From assembly GCA_015832175.1 (NCBI GenBank), contig WJXW01000001.1, positions 4,836,001 to 4,900,000 on the forward strand: a stretch of DNA of 64,000 nt. The letters are read 5' to 3'. Below, piece by piece: positions 45,914 to 56,948 of this stretch. The translations under genes were made by a program, and so were the position numbers. This stretch comes from Paraphaeosphaeria minitans (taxonomy: Eukaryota; Ascomycota; Dothideomycetes; Pleosporales; Didymosphaeriaceae). A model generated the notes under the pieces. It did no database searches and was not told the DNA's origin. It worked only from the letters and a program-made list of their open reading frames with translations. Position 1 is the stretch's first letter. Each line of letters opens with the position of its first letter.

Positions 45914-48360
45914 CTACTCCCCACCCCCAAAAAAGGCCACCGTCCTCTTCTCACTCATTCTCCTCAGCCTCAACACCGTCTCCAAATGCCCCATCCCCAA
46001 GCACTCATCGTGCCTACCCGCCGGCAGCATCGCCGTCTTGACCACATTCTTAATCTGCCTCCCGTTCAGCCGCTCTCTGCTCAGCCTGTCCAGCTCGGCA
46101 TCGCTGAAGGCGCCCACGGCCACGTGTGCGTTCTCGGCCCGGGCGTGGCGGGACAGCAGGGCGGTCCAGACGTGCTTGCGGGAGGGCTTGTCGAGGTCGG
46201 CGTAGGCGAGGGTGAGGTGGATGCGGGATTCGAAGGCGGCGTCCATGTTGTCGAGGCGGTTGGTCGTCAGGAACATGATGCCGGAGAAGTACTCGAGGAG
46301 GCGCAGGAAGATGGCGACGAGCTTGTTGCGCTCGAGGTCGGCGGTGGAGCGGGCTTCCATGAAGACGTCGGCTTCGTCGATGAGGAGGACTGGCGGTTGG
46401 CGTTCGTGTCAACTACGGTACTTCTCCCGTTCTGCTAGGCGGGGATGGGGAAGGGAAGGGGGACACGATGTACCGGCATTCCACTTGGAGCACATCTCCA
46501 GGATGTCGTGCAGCTTGTTCTCCAGCGCCACGGACTTGGCTGCATCGTTGTTCAGCACTTCTCTCCGCATCCTAGCTCTCCACGCAAACGTTCTCCCCTC
46601 GGACGACTCACTGCCTAGATCTGCAGCGCCGATGCTGTACAGCGGCGCCTTCATCGCCTCCGCAACGCTCTCTGCCGTCAACGTCTTGCCCACGCCTGGT
46701 GGACCCGCGAGCAGCATGATGATGCCCTGCCCCTTGCCCTGGATGAAGTCATCAAAGTCGTCGCGCGACTTGACCTGGCTCTCTGCAAAGTAGGGAATGA
46801 GGTCTTTTTGCTCCTGGGGCGCGACGAGCGAGGCGAATGCGTCGAGGTTCCAGACGATGTCGCAGATGCTGTCGATGAAGAAGCTGCACCACTTTTTGTC
46901 GCGCAGGGAGTACCCGCGGACGGTGGCGGACGCCACAATGCGCTGCTCTGCCGTGAGGACGCCGTCCGTGCTGGGTGTAGGTTTCATCCCAACAGGCGCG
47001 GGTTCTGGCGTCTGGCCCACGTTTTTGTCGAGCATGACGCAGTCGTCGTCGGTGTCGTCGGGGCTCGCTGGTCTCGCGATGTCGTGGACGACTTCAGCGG
47101 TGTCGAACAGCTCCAAGCTTGGCTTCGTCCCGTAGCGAGAGAATGAATGTGCATCGACGATGATGCGGCTCTTGACGTTGAACCTTTGCTCTCCGCGGTT
47201 GATCTTGCTCATCGCAATGCCATTGTAGGCAACGAAGCGGTACTCCTTGTACGCCTCGAACATGGCACCCCTCTCCACCAGCCGGGCTTTGAGCTCCTCC
47301 ACCCCCTCCACAAACTCTAGCGGATATGCCTCGAACTTGGTAATCTTCTTCGTCCCCTTGAAGTCCCCGATATTGATGGTCTCCTTATTGTACCCAAAAT
47401 TCGCGCCGTCAAAGTCCACATACTGGCACTCAAGCTTATACACCCGCCCCGAAGACGCGTTCTCAATCTTCGCGCTCTTGAGCTTGTACACGCGGTCATG
47501 CCCGTCGCGCTTCTGGTATACAAGACAACCAGGCTCGAAGAGCGTCCACAGCTTCTCGAACCGCATCACACCGTGCGCAATCAGATCGTCTCTTTCGCGA
47601 ATCAGACCCGCAAGTTCGCTCTCCAGCGTCTCATACAGTACCTTAAGATGGTCCGCCGCATCCTGTGCCAGCTGAGCTGCGACCGGCGCCGCGTTCCTCT
47701 TCTTTCGAACAAGAGCCACGCGCTCAGCTTGCAAGCGGTCCCACCGGTGCACGAAACACTCGAAGGGTGCGGTGAACTCGACGCGCTGGAGCTCAGTCGT
47801 GATACCCGGGTAATCTTCCAGGACTTTCCCGAGACTGTTCTTGAGGAGCGGGCTCTGCACTGCGATGGAGTGCAGATCCAAGGTCTTGGTAGGGTCGTCT
47901 GAGAGCTTGTGGCGCGCGACCAAAGCGTGCTGGAGGGAATAGGCATCTTCCGCCGGCAGACCAGCACGGGTGGGGTATGCCGTTGTCCACTTGGTTCTCA
48001 ACTTAGCATGATGTGTGAAGCACCGGGGGTTACTCAGGACGAACATCCTGCTCCTTCTCTTGGTCTCCTACCATAAAGAAGAGGGACACTGAAATGACAA
48101 CATACCTTATTGGGCATAAACGGATCCAAATACACATTGTGTATACTCGCCAGGCTTCCCGGCGGCCCAGCAGGCTCCTTGGGCGTACCCTCAATCACAG
48201 CCGCCGGCGCTGCGTCTCTGGCCATAGCATTTCCACGTGTAGCACAGACCCTCGCCTCCCTCTCCCTCCAAGTCAGCTTCGTCGGAGCATCCTTAGGGGA
48301 GCGCTCCATACGTCCGAAAGCGGGGGGAGGTTTATCGAAAGGTGATTGTGGTTGAGCCAT
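45914..48360 (-). CDS. AAA-family ATPase of the fungal DUF7025 type
   Basis: The exons are 48106-48360, about 48047 down to 46612, 46474-46539 and 45914-46389, giving roughly 780 residues. A DUF7025-like N-terminal half (TLDLHSIAVQSPLLKNSLGKVLEDYP, APFECFVHRWD, LWTLFEPGCLVYQK, VYKLECQYVDFDG) precedes one AAA module: Walker A GPPGVGKT, Walker B VLLIDEADVF, sensor FLTTNRLDNMD and FESRIHLTLAY. Intron 46540-46611 is needed to give AADLGTKSVALENKLHDILE. It is 72 nt with no stop, so retention would add 24 residues. Intron 46390-46473 rebuilds WNAVLLIDEAD. The first intron (donor GTATGT at 48105) is unsettled: CAG at 48048-48050 leaves the frame wrong, and either a weaker acceptor or a second tiny intron (GTAACC near 48033) is needed. 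Cellular role unknown. Confidence 0.88.
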
Positions 48361-48915
48361 GATCGAATTGTCCATACAAACACGTCGCATCCAGCAACAT
48401 ATACACGCGACCCAGTGTTGTAGTACACTGGTGTAGGCTGCGCTTGCATGTTGTTGTTTAGCCGGATTCGAGTGGGGAAGGCACGCCTGAGGGGCGGGGG
48501 TGTTGCAAGTACGATTCACACATCGATGCGGGTGCGACAGATTGAGTGGCGGGGCGCAAGCGAGGTAGCTTCTGGGTGGACTCTGACCGGATGCCAATGG
48601 CAAGAGGAGTCATATCGTGGGAGGAGTGAGGCCAGCGGTGCAGGAGAGTTGGGGCGAATTCCACTGCCGCGCACCCGGGGTACCGTAGGACTGGACGGCG
48701 CGGAGACAACCAACTCGCAGTCGATTGTACACAGTAGATATCAGATCGATGACTCTGAGAGGAGGGAGGTGTGTAACGAGGCGCTAGGCTCGATGCGTGA
48801 AATCGCTCTGCAAGCCAGATGAAGGAGTGTGACTACCTATGCATTCTTGGCTATCTACCCACGACTTCGCCATGCGCCTCTCCAAAGAGTCCTCGCCCGC
48901 GCGCAGCATACTCAA
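48361..48915. other. Intergenic
   Basis: Promoter of the AAA ATPase gene and 3' flank of the permease gene. No feature seen. Confidence 0.5.
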
Positions 48916-50516
48916 TTACAGGAACCATCTAAAATCCGGGCTATTCGGCCCCTCCCTCAGCTTCTCCGTACTCACATCCCTCGCGCTCAGATTGACCCCC
49001 TGTCTCTTGTTCCTGCGCCTGTTGTCGAGAATCATGTAGGTGCCGAGGAGCAGCGCAATGCAGCACCCAGTCGCGCCGAAAGCCGCCGTCGTCGCCAGCG
49101 CTGGCGTGTACTTGGGCTTGTCCTCGTCGCGGAAAATGTTCGAGGAGACCACGCCCATGAGGTTCGCGAGGGGGACGCCAACCGAGGTCAGCGTCACGCG
49201 GCGGCCCTCGTGCGCAATGTTGTTGTTGTACCAGGTAGATAGCAGGACCGAGGGTGCGGACGTTCCCCAGACCATCATGAAGGCGGCGAAGTAGGCGGTG
49301 GAGAGGTGCGCGGGGACGTCGATGGCGGCGAAGATGATGAAGCCGCAGAAGGTGAGGGCGAAGCCGAGCGCGATGAAGGGGAACCGGATGCGCGACAGAT
49401 CCGACGCGAAGGCGAGGATAAGGAGGAAGACGGCGCCGACGCAGTTTGGAGCAACGGTCTTGAGGTTGATTTGCACGACGTCTTTCTCGAGGGCGTTGAT
49501 GATCTGCGGCATGAAGAGGCCGACGGACTGGATGGGGACGCCGAGGCAGATTTCAATGGCGAGGAAGCCGTAGGTGGAGGGGAGTTTGAAGATCTGCAGG
49601 GCATCTTTGAACACGAACTTCTCGCCGACGATGGCGGAGGAGTCAATCTGGATGCGGGTGAAGGCGAGTTTGCGCTCTTCTTCGGTGAGGAATTTGGCTT
49701 CGTAGGCGGACTTGGGGAGCCACCAGTAGGCGAAGGCGGCGACGATGATGGTGGCAGCACCTTCGATAATGAATAGATAGCGCCAGGCTTCAAGCTTGTT
49801 GTTCCTGATGTGGAACACGCCGAAGGCGAGGAGGCCGGAAAAGGCGTTGGCGATGTTGGAGGCGGCGTAGAAGAGGGCTAGGCGACGGGCCAGCTCACCA
49901 CGTCGGTAGAACGTGGTGAGGTAGTAGATGACCAGCGGGAAGAAAGCGGCTTCCGCCATGCCTGTCACATATCAGTCTCTGTCGCACTACCCCATGAAGG
50001 ATGCTTGCCACAACATGGAAAGCAAATGAAACCACACTCACCCAAAAACCACCTCAAAGCCATCATTCCACTCCAATTCTTAACGGTCGCACTCAACAAG
50101 GTCATACTCCCGAAGCAAGTCATCAAAATGGGCAGCATCCGATGCGGCCCAATCCTCTTCCCAAGCATCGCGATGGGCGGGGCGAACAGCACATAGGGGA
50201 CGAAGAAGATGCTCAACATGGTATTATACTGCCCCGGCTTGAAGTGCAAATCCACATCCATCTTGTCCGTCTTCGCATTCCCCAGATTGCCCTTGTCCAG
50301 TGCATTGAACAGGTACATGACGGCCAGCATGGGCAGGATGCGGATGTCGAACTTGAGCGCGAGTCTCCTTTCATGCTCAAAGGTGGGGAGGTGCTCCGTC
50401 TGGCCTTCGAGGGGGACGGGGTTGTTGGCATCGGAGGACGACTTCGAGGCGGTTACTTGGAGCCCGTATTTTGTGTCGAGCGCGTCATGCTCGGGACTGT
50501 GGGTATTTGACGCCAT
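48916..50516 (-). CDS. MFS permease, allantoate/nicotinate (Dal5/Tna1) type
   Basis: Two exons (50042-50516 and 48916-49961) give 506 residues. The protein is a twelve-helix plasma-membrane symporter of the anion:cation symporter family. Family marks: a hydrophilic N-terminus, RRLALKFDIRILPMLAVMYLFNALDKGNLGNAKTD (the DKGN/DRGN motif of helix 1), FVPYVLFAPPIAMLGKRIGPHR, RWFLG-GMAEAAFFPLVIYYLTTFYRRGELARRLALFY across the intron, SGLLAFGVFHI, EGAATIIVAAFAYWWLP and FMMVWGTSAPSVLLSTWYNNN. The intron (GTGAGT to ACAG) falls inside the R-W-F-L-G motif, a frequent intron site in this family. Substrate cannot be read from sequence; relatives carry allantoate, nicotinate, biotin precursors and other organic acids. 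No neighbouring gene points to one. Confidence 0.92.
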
Positions 50517-51300
50517 GCTGGGTGAGCGCAGAGCAGGCCTTGGGCTAGCGGGTGAGGCGCTGCGAAGATGGGCGATGGCGCTGCAAAGTCGACGTCAACT
50601 TGGTGCGCGATGAGAAGCCTAAACGCGACTCTGGGCCAGGACGTGCTGAAGGCTTTCAACAGCGATATCGTCGGGTAAGTAGTTTGTCCCGAAAATGCGA
50701 CGGAAACGACAGAGCCTTTGTACAGGTCGAGTTGAGCCCACGTTGCAATGTAACGTTCTATCAAGCTCCCCCCACCCAGCCACCAAGAGGAACACTGGTG
50801 CTGGCGTTGCAGGCCTACCTAGGTACCGTAAGCAAGGCGACGGTCCAGGACACCCGTTGACCGGGCGAAAGCGATATGCCACCCTGCTCTGCAGCGAGCG
50901 TGATAGGACGCGGTCCAATCCGCGTGACAAGCTGGCGAGCGGTGAAATACGTTTGGGGCGCTGTGAGTGGACCATTGGTGGGTGCGGAGAGGTGATCGAC
51001 GGCATCCTTGTCGGATAGGCCACCTACCTACCTATGATAACGACAAGGAAGCCCTTCAGTGCTCGGCACGCTCGATCGAGTAGCCCGGACGGTGCGTGGA
51101 CAACGGCGCCGAAAGGAGTATTTTCGTATGTCTTACTCGGGGAGTGTAGTAGGTGGAAGTGTAGTATTTGGTAGGTAGGCATTGCTTGTTGGCTCCTTCC
51201 CGAACCGACATTGAGGTTACCGCATTGCCCCGCAATCCCCCGCGTTCCCGCTAAGCTCAGCGAGAGATGGGATACCGTACCTAGGTAGCCTACCTACCTC

Positions 51301-51414
51301 CTACCTATCTGCCTACCTCCTACCTATCTGCCTACCTCCTACCTATCTGCCTACCTCCTACCTATCTGCCTACCTCCTACCTATCTGCCTACCTCCTACC
51401 TATCTGCCTACCTC
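51301..51414. repeat. 19-bp tandem repeat, six perfect copies
   Basis: CTACCTATCTGCCTACCTC is repeated six times in a row without error, preceded by partial TACCTACCTC units. The unit is itself built from CTACC and CTATC words. Confidence 0.95.
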
Positions 51415-51571
51415 CTTCCCTTAAGAAGTCTCACCAAGAGAGTAGAAGAGCATCCAACGACCCATCTGTGCTTGCAATAGTCTAAGTACATCTTTCAGCA
51501 ACATTACACTCCTCCCGACACACACCCAAAGGCCAATAGAAAGCACCGACACCGCCCAGCCCTTCTCGCGC

Positions 51572-51590
51572 GTAGGTAATCATTACCTAC
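51572..51590. repeat. Perfect palindrome GTAGGTAAT-C-ATTACCTAC
   Basis: Two exact 9-base arms flank one base. The right arm runs directly into a CTACCTACCTACC microsatellite, so the palindrome joins opposite orientations of the same TAGG word. Confidence 0.9.
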
Positions 51591-51686
51591 CTACCTACCT
51601 ACCTAGCTACCTAGCTACCTATCCAACACCCACTTCACAACCTCCGTCTCGCAATCTCCTGCACGCAACTAGCCTCCCAGACCAAA

Positions 51687-51687
<1 letters not shown>

Positions 51688-51720
<33 letters not shown>

Positions 51721-51735
51721 GCGCACGCGCGCACG
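51688..51735. repeat. ACGC microsatellite
   Basis: About twelve ACGC units, turning into GCGC near the end: an alternating purine-pyrimidine tract of the kind that can form Z-DNA. Confidence 0.9.
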
Positions 51736-52471
51736 GCGTAGATAGCGAAAAGGAGGCTACTTACGGTATCTACCTACTTGGATGCAACGCTCGCGCACAA
51801 CCATTCCGCCCCCGCTCAGCTCTTGTCTGGGCGTAAGCGAGCGTGCGGTAGGTAGGTAGACTAGGTAGGTAGGTAGATAGATATCTAGGCACGAACAAGC
51901 ACCTGGCTTATCTCCTGCGCGTCCATCTCCATCTGCGAGTCGGTAGGTTATCAAGGGCCCTGCACGCTGGGGTGACGAGCTCCACAGAGTACGGTACGGT
52001 ACGGTACGCAAATCGATAGGTACCTAGGGGCCAAAAGGTGTGCAAACTCGTCCGAGCGTTGGACTACCTAGGTATCTATCTATTACCTATCTGCATCGCT
52101 CTGCGCACATCGCATCACATCACATCGCGTCGCGTCGCGTCGCGGCCTCGCACGTGGCGGGATAGAATGGAAGTGTACCAAAAAAAAAACAGTGTGCATC
52201 TGATATTGCGCGACTTTATCCCACGAGAGCGTGGGGAGGCGCAGGGAACTGTCTGCCGATACCAAGAGAGAAACTTTCTTTTAAAAGAGGCCGAAGCGTC
52301 CATGTCTAACGGTGCGGTGCGCAAAAGAAGCAAACGCCAGTGGGGTATCCCGTCCTTGCCAGGCTTTTCGGTACAAACGCCGTGCCTGTGAAACAAACAG
52401 AAATCTAGAAAATCGTGGACGAATGAAATGGGTGAACGGGGACGGTGGTGGTGGTGCATGTTACGAAGCGC

Positions 52472-54259
52472 TCACTCCTGAATGGCCTCCTTGCCCTTGG
52501 ACGAAGGGTGCAGCAGATTCGGCCGCCACTTGGTGACATTCGACACGTTGAAGTGCAATGGCTCCTTGGTGCCCTTTTCACGCACGGGCATCTTGCGCTT
52601 CGAGCGGCCGGAGAGGTAGATGGGCTGGGGCGCATGGCCTGCGCCGTTGGCCCCAGCCATTGAGTGCTTCGACCTGAGCTTGGGCTTCTTGTCGCGGTGC
52701 TCGTCGTCCTCGGTGCCTTCGTAGCTCGTCGTCTCTTCCGTGGAGAAGCTGCGCAGGCTGCTGCGCTCCGACGAGCAGTGGCTGGAATGCGTCTGCACTC
52801 GCTCGATGGGCCTCAGCAGCGAGGCGGAATCGGCAAGGACATCCAGTTTCGAGGGCGCCCTATCGGCCATCGAGTGAGTTCGAGATGAATACGTGGGTGG
52901 AGGGTCCTGGTAATCGTACATGATCTCCGAATCGAGGCTCTTGTATTTGGCGGTGCCGTCCAACTCTTCGTCGTGCTTCCAGCACGAGTCGTCTGCGCCG
53001 AGGATCGCGGGCAAGAAGCGGATCTCGTTCCAGGTCACGTCTTCGAATTGTAGCGTAATGTAGAGTACATCGCCCTGCATCTTGTCGTGGGCAATGCAGT
53101 GATCCTCGAGGAACGGGTAGTCCCACACGCCACGGTGGGTGAGATCCGCCGGAAGGAGCGCGAGTGCCATACGCCCGAAAGGTTCGTCTTGGGGACGATG
53201 GGCTGTCATTGGCATCCACGGTCGACCACGTAGAATGCCTTTGAAGGTTGTCTCGATGCAATTCGCAAAGCACGAGCTGTCCTGGCTGGGAAGGTTCATA
53301 TTTTGCTGCAGCTTGCGTGTGGCACAGCGCTTGTAGCCGTTGCTATCTGGGTCGTAGGCAAACTTCTGACCTTTGCGCGGAACAAAGATGACTCGCGCGC
53401 TCCAGGATAGTGGATACTTCTTGTCGTTGCGAATTGGGAGCTGGCCTAGCATGGACTGTGATTGCATGAGTAGCGGCAAGGAAGGCACAGGGGACACCGA
53501 TTGGGGCGAGAGCAAAGGCTTAGGGGTTGCTGCTCCTGGTGTCGGCTCTCTGGACGTCCCGGTGCTCAGTTCCATGCGGTCCATTCTGTTCTCGAGTTCC
53601 ATGGTGACATCGTCGACAAGGGTCAACCGCTCTTGCATAGCCTTCATCTGGTCATTGAACTCCTGCGTCTTGTCCACGACTGCCTCGACCTTGTCGTCCA
53701 TGTGCACCTTGAGATGCTGCATGTTGGCGTACATGCGCGCTTCGATGCCCTTGTAGGTGCGGAAATGCTCTTCTCTTGCGATTCGCTCCTTGAAGAGCTC
53801 CTGCTTGAGGTGATGCTCTAGATGCTCATGCTTTTTGACTTGATCCCTCAAACGATTCAGCTCGGCCACGATGAGATCATGCTGCTCTGCCAGGGCGGCC
53901 GACACTGGTTCGGGCTCGTGGTGCCAGGCCTGGTGGCCGCAGCCGCATTGCGAGCGGATTCGCTCATCGGGGAAGAAGCTACGGCACGAGCATCGCTCGC
54001 GTGCAGCGCCGAGGGTTGCGGCGGGCAGAAGGAAAGTGCATTCTCCACGAGGAAGCTGCGTGTGTTGAGCACGAGGAAGCTGTGTGTGGTGAGCACGAAG
54101 CTGTATGTCGTGAGCACGGAGCTGTGCGTCGTGAGCAAGAGAAAGTTGTGTGTCGTGAGCAAGAGAAAGTTGTGTGTCGTGAGCACGAGGAATGCGCGGG
54201 TCATCCCTCGTTGCGGGCTTGACGGGCACGAGGTAGCTGTGGTGGTTGTTATTGAACAT
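52472..54259 (-). CDS. Single-exon coiled-coil protein with a Cys/His cluster, unknown function
   Basis: One open frame of 595 residues. Residues 25-71 form tandem 7-9-residue repeats of the AHDTQLSL type. A Cys/His cluster follows (C74, then C90-S-C92-RSFFPDERIRSQ-C105-G-C107-GHQAWHH), possibly a metal-binding knuckle. A coiled coil occupies about 121-235 (EQHDLIVAELNRLRDQVKKHE and on). A folded-looking globular part covers about 280-450: WSARVIFVPRKGQKFAYDPDSNGYKRC, FKGILRGRPWMPM, MALALLPADLTHRG, DVLYITLQFEDVTWNEI. The tail is Ser/Glu-rich, then basic (KPKLRSK, RSKRKMPVREK). The CxC...CGCGHQ pattern resembles fungal proteins I have seen annotated only as hypothetical. It has no intron, unlike most neighbours. 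Long frames on the opposite strand are its shadows. Confidence 0.78.
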   Translation of the reverse strand: MFNNNHHSYLVPVKPATRDDPRIPRAHDTQLSLAHDTQLSLAHDAQLRAHDIQLRAHHTQLPRAQHTQLPRGECTFLLPAATLGAARERCSCRSFFPDERIRSQCGCGHQAWHHEPEPVSAALAEQHDLIVAELNRLRDQVKKHEHLEHHLKQELFKERIAREEHFRTYKGIEARMYANMQHLKVHMDDKVEAVVDKTQEFNDQMKAMQERLTLVDDVTMELENRMDRMELSTGTSREPTPGAATPKPLLSPQSVSPVPSLPLLMQSQSMLGQLPIRNDKKYPLSWSARVIFVPRKGQKFAYDPDSNGYKRCATRKLQQNMNLPSQDSSCFANCIETTFKGILRGRPWMPMTAHRPQDEPFGRMALALLPADLTHRGVWDYPFLEDHCIAHDKMQGDVLYITLQFEDVTWNEIRFLPAILGADDSCWKHDEELDGTAKYKSLDSEIMYDYQDPPPTYSSRTHSMADRAPSKLDVLADSASLLRPIERVQTHSSHCSSERSSLRSFSTEETTSYEGTEDDEHRDKKPKLRSKHSMAGANGAGHAPQPIYLSGRSKRKMPVREKGTKEPLHFNVSNVTKWRPNLLHPSSKGKEAIQE

Positions 54260-54541
54260 CAGGGGAGGGCCCGGTCACACGGCCGCGGTGTGCTTCTGGG
54301 TGGGCAAAGTGGCAGTTCATGGAAGGCCCTCAGGATGGGGGTGGAAAAGGAATCAAAAGAAGGGCTGGGCCAGTTGACGCAAGTGGGCCAAGAAGCTACG
54401 GGCGGGGGCTCTGTGAGGGATTTATATGGGCGGATAAGAGGGCGTAGGGGGTTGAGGCTGGCGTGCGAGATAAGGCTTCACAACCACGGCGGCGGTGGTG
54501 CTGCACGCGGGAGCATCCGAAGCGAAGGCGGGGCGGCAGGG

Positions 54542-54590
54542 CAGGACAGGACAGGACAGGACAGGACAGGACAGGGCAGGACAGGGCAGG
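54542..54590. repeat. ACAGG pentanucleotide repeat
   Basis: About nine GGACA/GGGCA units in a row, becoming GGGCA/GGGCG towards the right. Confidence 0.9.
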
Positions 54591-54823
54591 GCGGGCGTCG
54601 CACAGACAAAAGCACAGGGCGTATTTGTGTGCAAGCGTGGGCGCAGGTTGGATCATGGGGGAGGGACTGGACAAGATGGGGGGGGAGAGGGGGGGCGGTG
54701 ATGGGCGGTGGTGAGCGTCGGCGGGTGGGCGGCGATGGGAAAGTTTTTAGTGCAGACTAGCCCCGGGCGGCGGCGGCGGGGTGGGAACGGGGGGGAGACT
54801 CCAGGCCGTGCATGTCGCCGTGG

Positions 54824-54888
54824 ACGATGGGCGATGGGCGATGGGCGATGGGCGATGGGCAATGGGCGATGGGCAATGGGCGATGGGC
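54824..54888. repeat. GATGGGC heptanucleotide repeat
   Basis: About nine 7-base units GATGGGC, with two AATGGGC variants. Confidence 0.9.
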
Positions 54889-55079
54889 GGTTGGATGTGG
54901 TGAACAGACGACTGCCAAGGACGATAAGGGACAAGGGCGTGGGGAGGAAAGGCGCCGCTGCTGATGAGGCAAGCGCGCTGCTGCCGGCGCAGGGAAGGGA
55001 AGCCGCGCCCGGCACTGACTCTGGCCTGCTCACCTCGATCCACTAGTCCATCCACACCCTAGATAGAAACCCATCTGTC

Positions 55080-55263
55080 CATCTTTCTAGCGCTTCATCT
55101 ATCTAGCGGTCCGTCTAGCTAACTGTCCATCTTTCTAGCTGTCCATCTGTCTAGCTGTCCATCTGTCTAGCTGTCCATCTGTCTAGCTGTCCATCTGTCT
55201 AGCTGTCCATCTGTCTAGCTGTCCATCTGTTAGCGGTCCATCTGTCTAGCGGTCCATCTGTCT
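55080..55263. repeat. 16-bp tandem repeat (CTAGCTGTCCATCTGT)
   Basis: A core of about six perfect copies (55137-55231) is flanked on both sides by diverged copies (TAGCGGTCCATCTGTC, TCTAGCGCTTCATCTA). A perfect centre with decayed edges is the usual result of unequal exchange. Confidence 0.9.
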
Positions 55264-56948
55264 GGCGCGTTGCTGTCGCAAGATGCACCGAGATGACACG
55301 ACTTGGAGCGTGAGCAGTCTATTGCGCTTCCACCGCTTCCGCCGCCACCCCACTTGGCGTGCGGCCCCGACGCGTCTGCCTTTCTCTCGACATCATCTTC
55401 GCTGTCATGTCTTTTCGCGGTCAGGTCCTGGCTGTCATGTCCTTTTGCTACCACAGCTCTCGCTGCCACATTCTTTGCCACATTCTTTGCCACATCCTTT
55501 GCCATATCCGCAGAGCATGCTCGGCGTGTCCTTTGCCAGCTTGCTTGCTTGCCTGCTTGCTTGCTGCTCCTGCTCCTGCTTATCTGCACCCAACGCTGGC
55601 CACCGCGCATCCTTATCGCCCTCATGTGATAAATGCGCCCCCACACGCCACACGCTCCCGCGCCCCTTCCCAAACACCACCACAGCGCCGCTCGCAGTCC
55701 TCCAGGACCCATCAAGGATACTTACAACCGCCCGCGACAGGGCACATCCTGGCCTCTCCGCCCTGCCTGACTCTCTAACCAACCCTCTCCAGAGTCCATC
55801 TACACCTCGAGAACGCGTTCGAGACCTGCTCGCCACGTCGGCCATGTGAGCGCTCACCGACAGCGACCTCATGCCCTCACCTTCCCGGCTATACACGGTG
55901 CTTCTTTCATGTCAATCGCCGCACGCTTCCATGCACGAGAAGATGAAACGACAAGCATTCTGACTGACAGGAACCCGCCACGTCGAGTTGGACGTCAACG
56001 TGCCTGCGACAACTTCTCGAAATTACTTTGTCAACCCAATCTTGAGGCCAGCCGTAGGCGCCACCACGACACCCTTCCGCATGCCCCATGTCTCCTTCTC
56101 CCAAAAATGCGTTGCGCAACGTAACCACATCCCGCGTTTCGTAAGACCCATTACACTTAGCACGCTTTATCCAGGAACGGATTCATTTGCCGCCCAACCA
56201 ATCGGCCGTTCTCTAGTACCTATCCACACAACACCTTCAGGAACCGGATATTCGCCACACCCTGCCAATTCAGCTATCCGTGCCCTGTAGACTCTCTGTG
56301 GCGCCTTCGAAGCCCGTTCTTTGTTCTTTCCTTCCCTTTGCCAGATCAAGTCTAGCGTCATCCCCAATCTGCGACGTCGCTGGCGATTCCTTCCTCAAAT
56401 GCTCCATTGCATCTGCGAAATTCCCAAAGCGCTGCTGGACTTACACAGTACTACATTCCGCTGCACGGATACGCCACGCGCTTGCGCTTTCTCGTGACTT
56501 CACTCTACATCTTAATCTATCCAGTCCGGTCCGCATGTCGCGATTGCTATCAAGTCCATCGCACCTGACCCTCAACCATTTGTTCGCTGCGCCCGATCTA
56601 CATCCATTCGCCCCCACCAGGTAACAAAATCCAGCACATCTAGATATCCACTGCGGTGTCACGAAAGCAGGATGGGGTGTGAAGTCGGACGCTACCCAGG
56701 ATGGAACCTTGTTCATTCACGTGACCGAGTACATTTCTATGACATAATCTGATCCTTCTCCTTGGCGTTCTTCCAGCTCGTAGAGAAGATGAGTTTTTTA
56801 GTGGATAGATGCAATGTGCGAAGCGAAACCATAAGGTGCAAGCTGGATATTGTGAAGGCGAGGATCGTGAAGCCACAGAAAAGCATCGCAAATGCATCAA
56901 GAAGGAAGGCGCAAGGAAAAAAGTAAAAGAAGACCGCTTCTGCACTCC

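Larger units (their letters stand above)
50517..52471. other. Repeat-rich intergenic region
   Basis: Nearly 2 kb with no supported gene, full of short tandem repeats: TACCTACC words, a 19-bp repeat (51301-51414), a palindrome (51572-51590), an ACGC run (51688-51735), TACGG (about 51991-52007) and ATCGC/GTCGC (about 52103-52144) runs. The three larger ones are listed separately. Confidence 0.6.
54260..56948. other. Microsatellite-rich intergenic region
   Basis: About 2.7 kb with no supported gene. It holds an ACAGG run, a GATGGGC run and a 16-bp tandem repeat (listed separately) and a CTTGC/TTGCC stretch (about 55470-55570). Frames in 55.2-56.0 kb are low complexity. A TTCACGTGA word lies at about 56716-56724. 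Confidence 0.55.

Noticed and set aside
53822..54760. 312-residue plus-strand frame
   Set aside because: Overlaps the opposite-strand coiled-coil gene and then runs into ACAGG and GATGGGC repeats; composition is repeat-driven.
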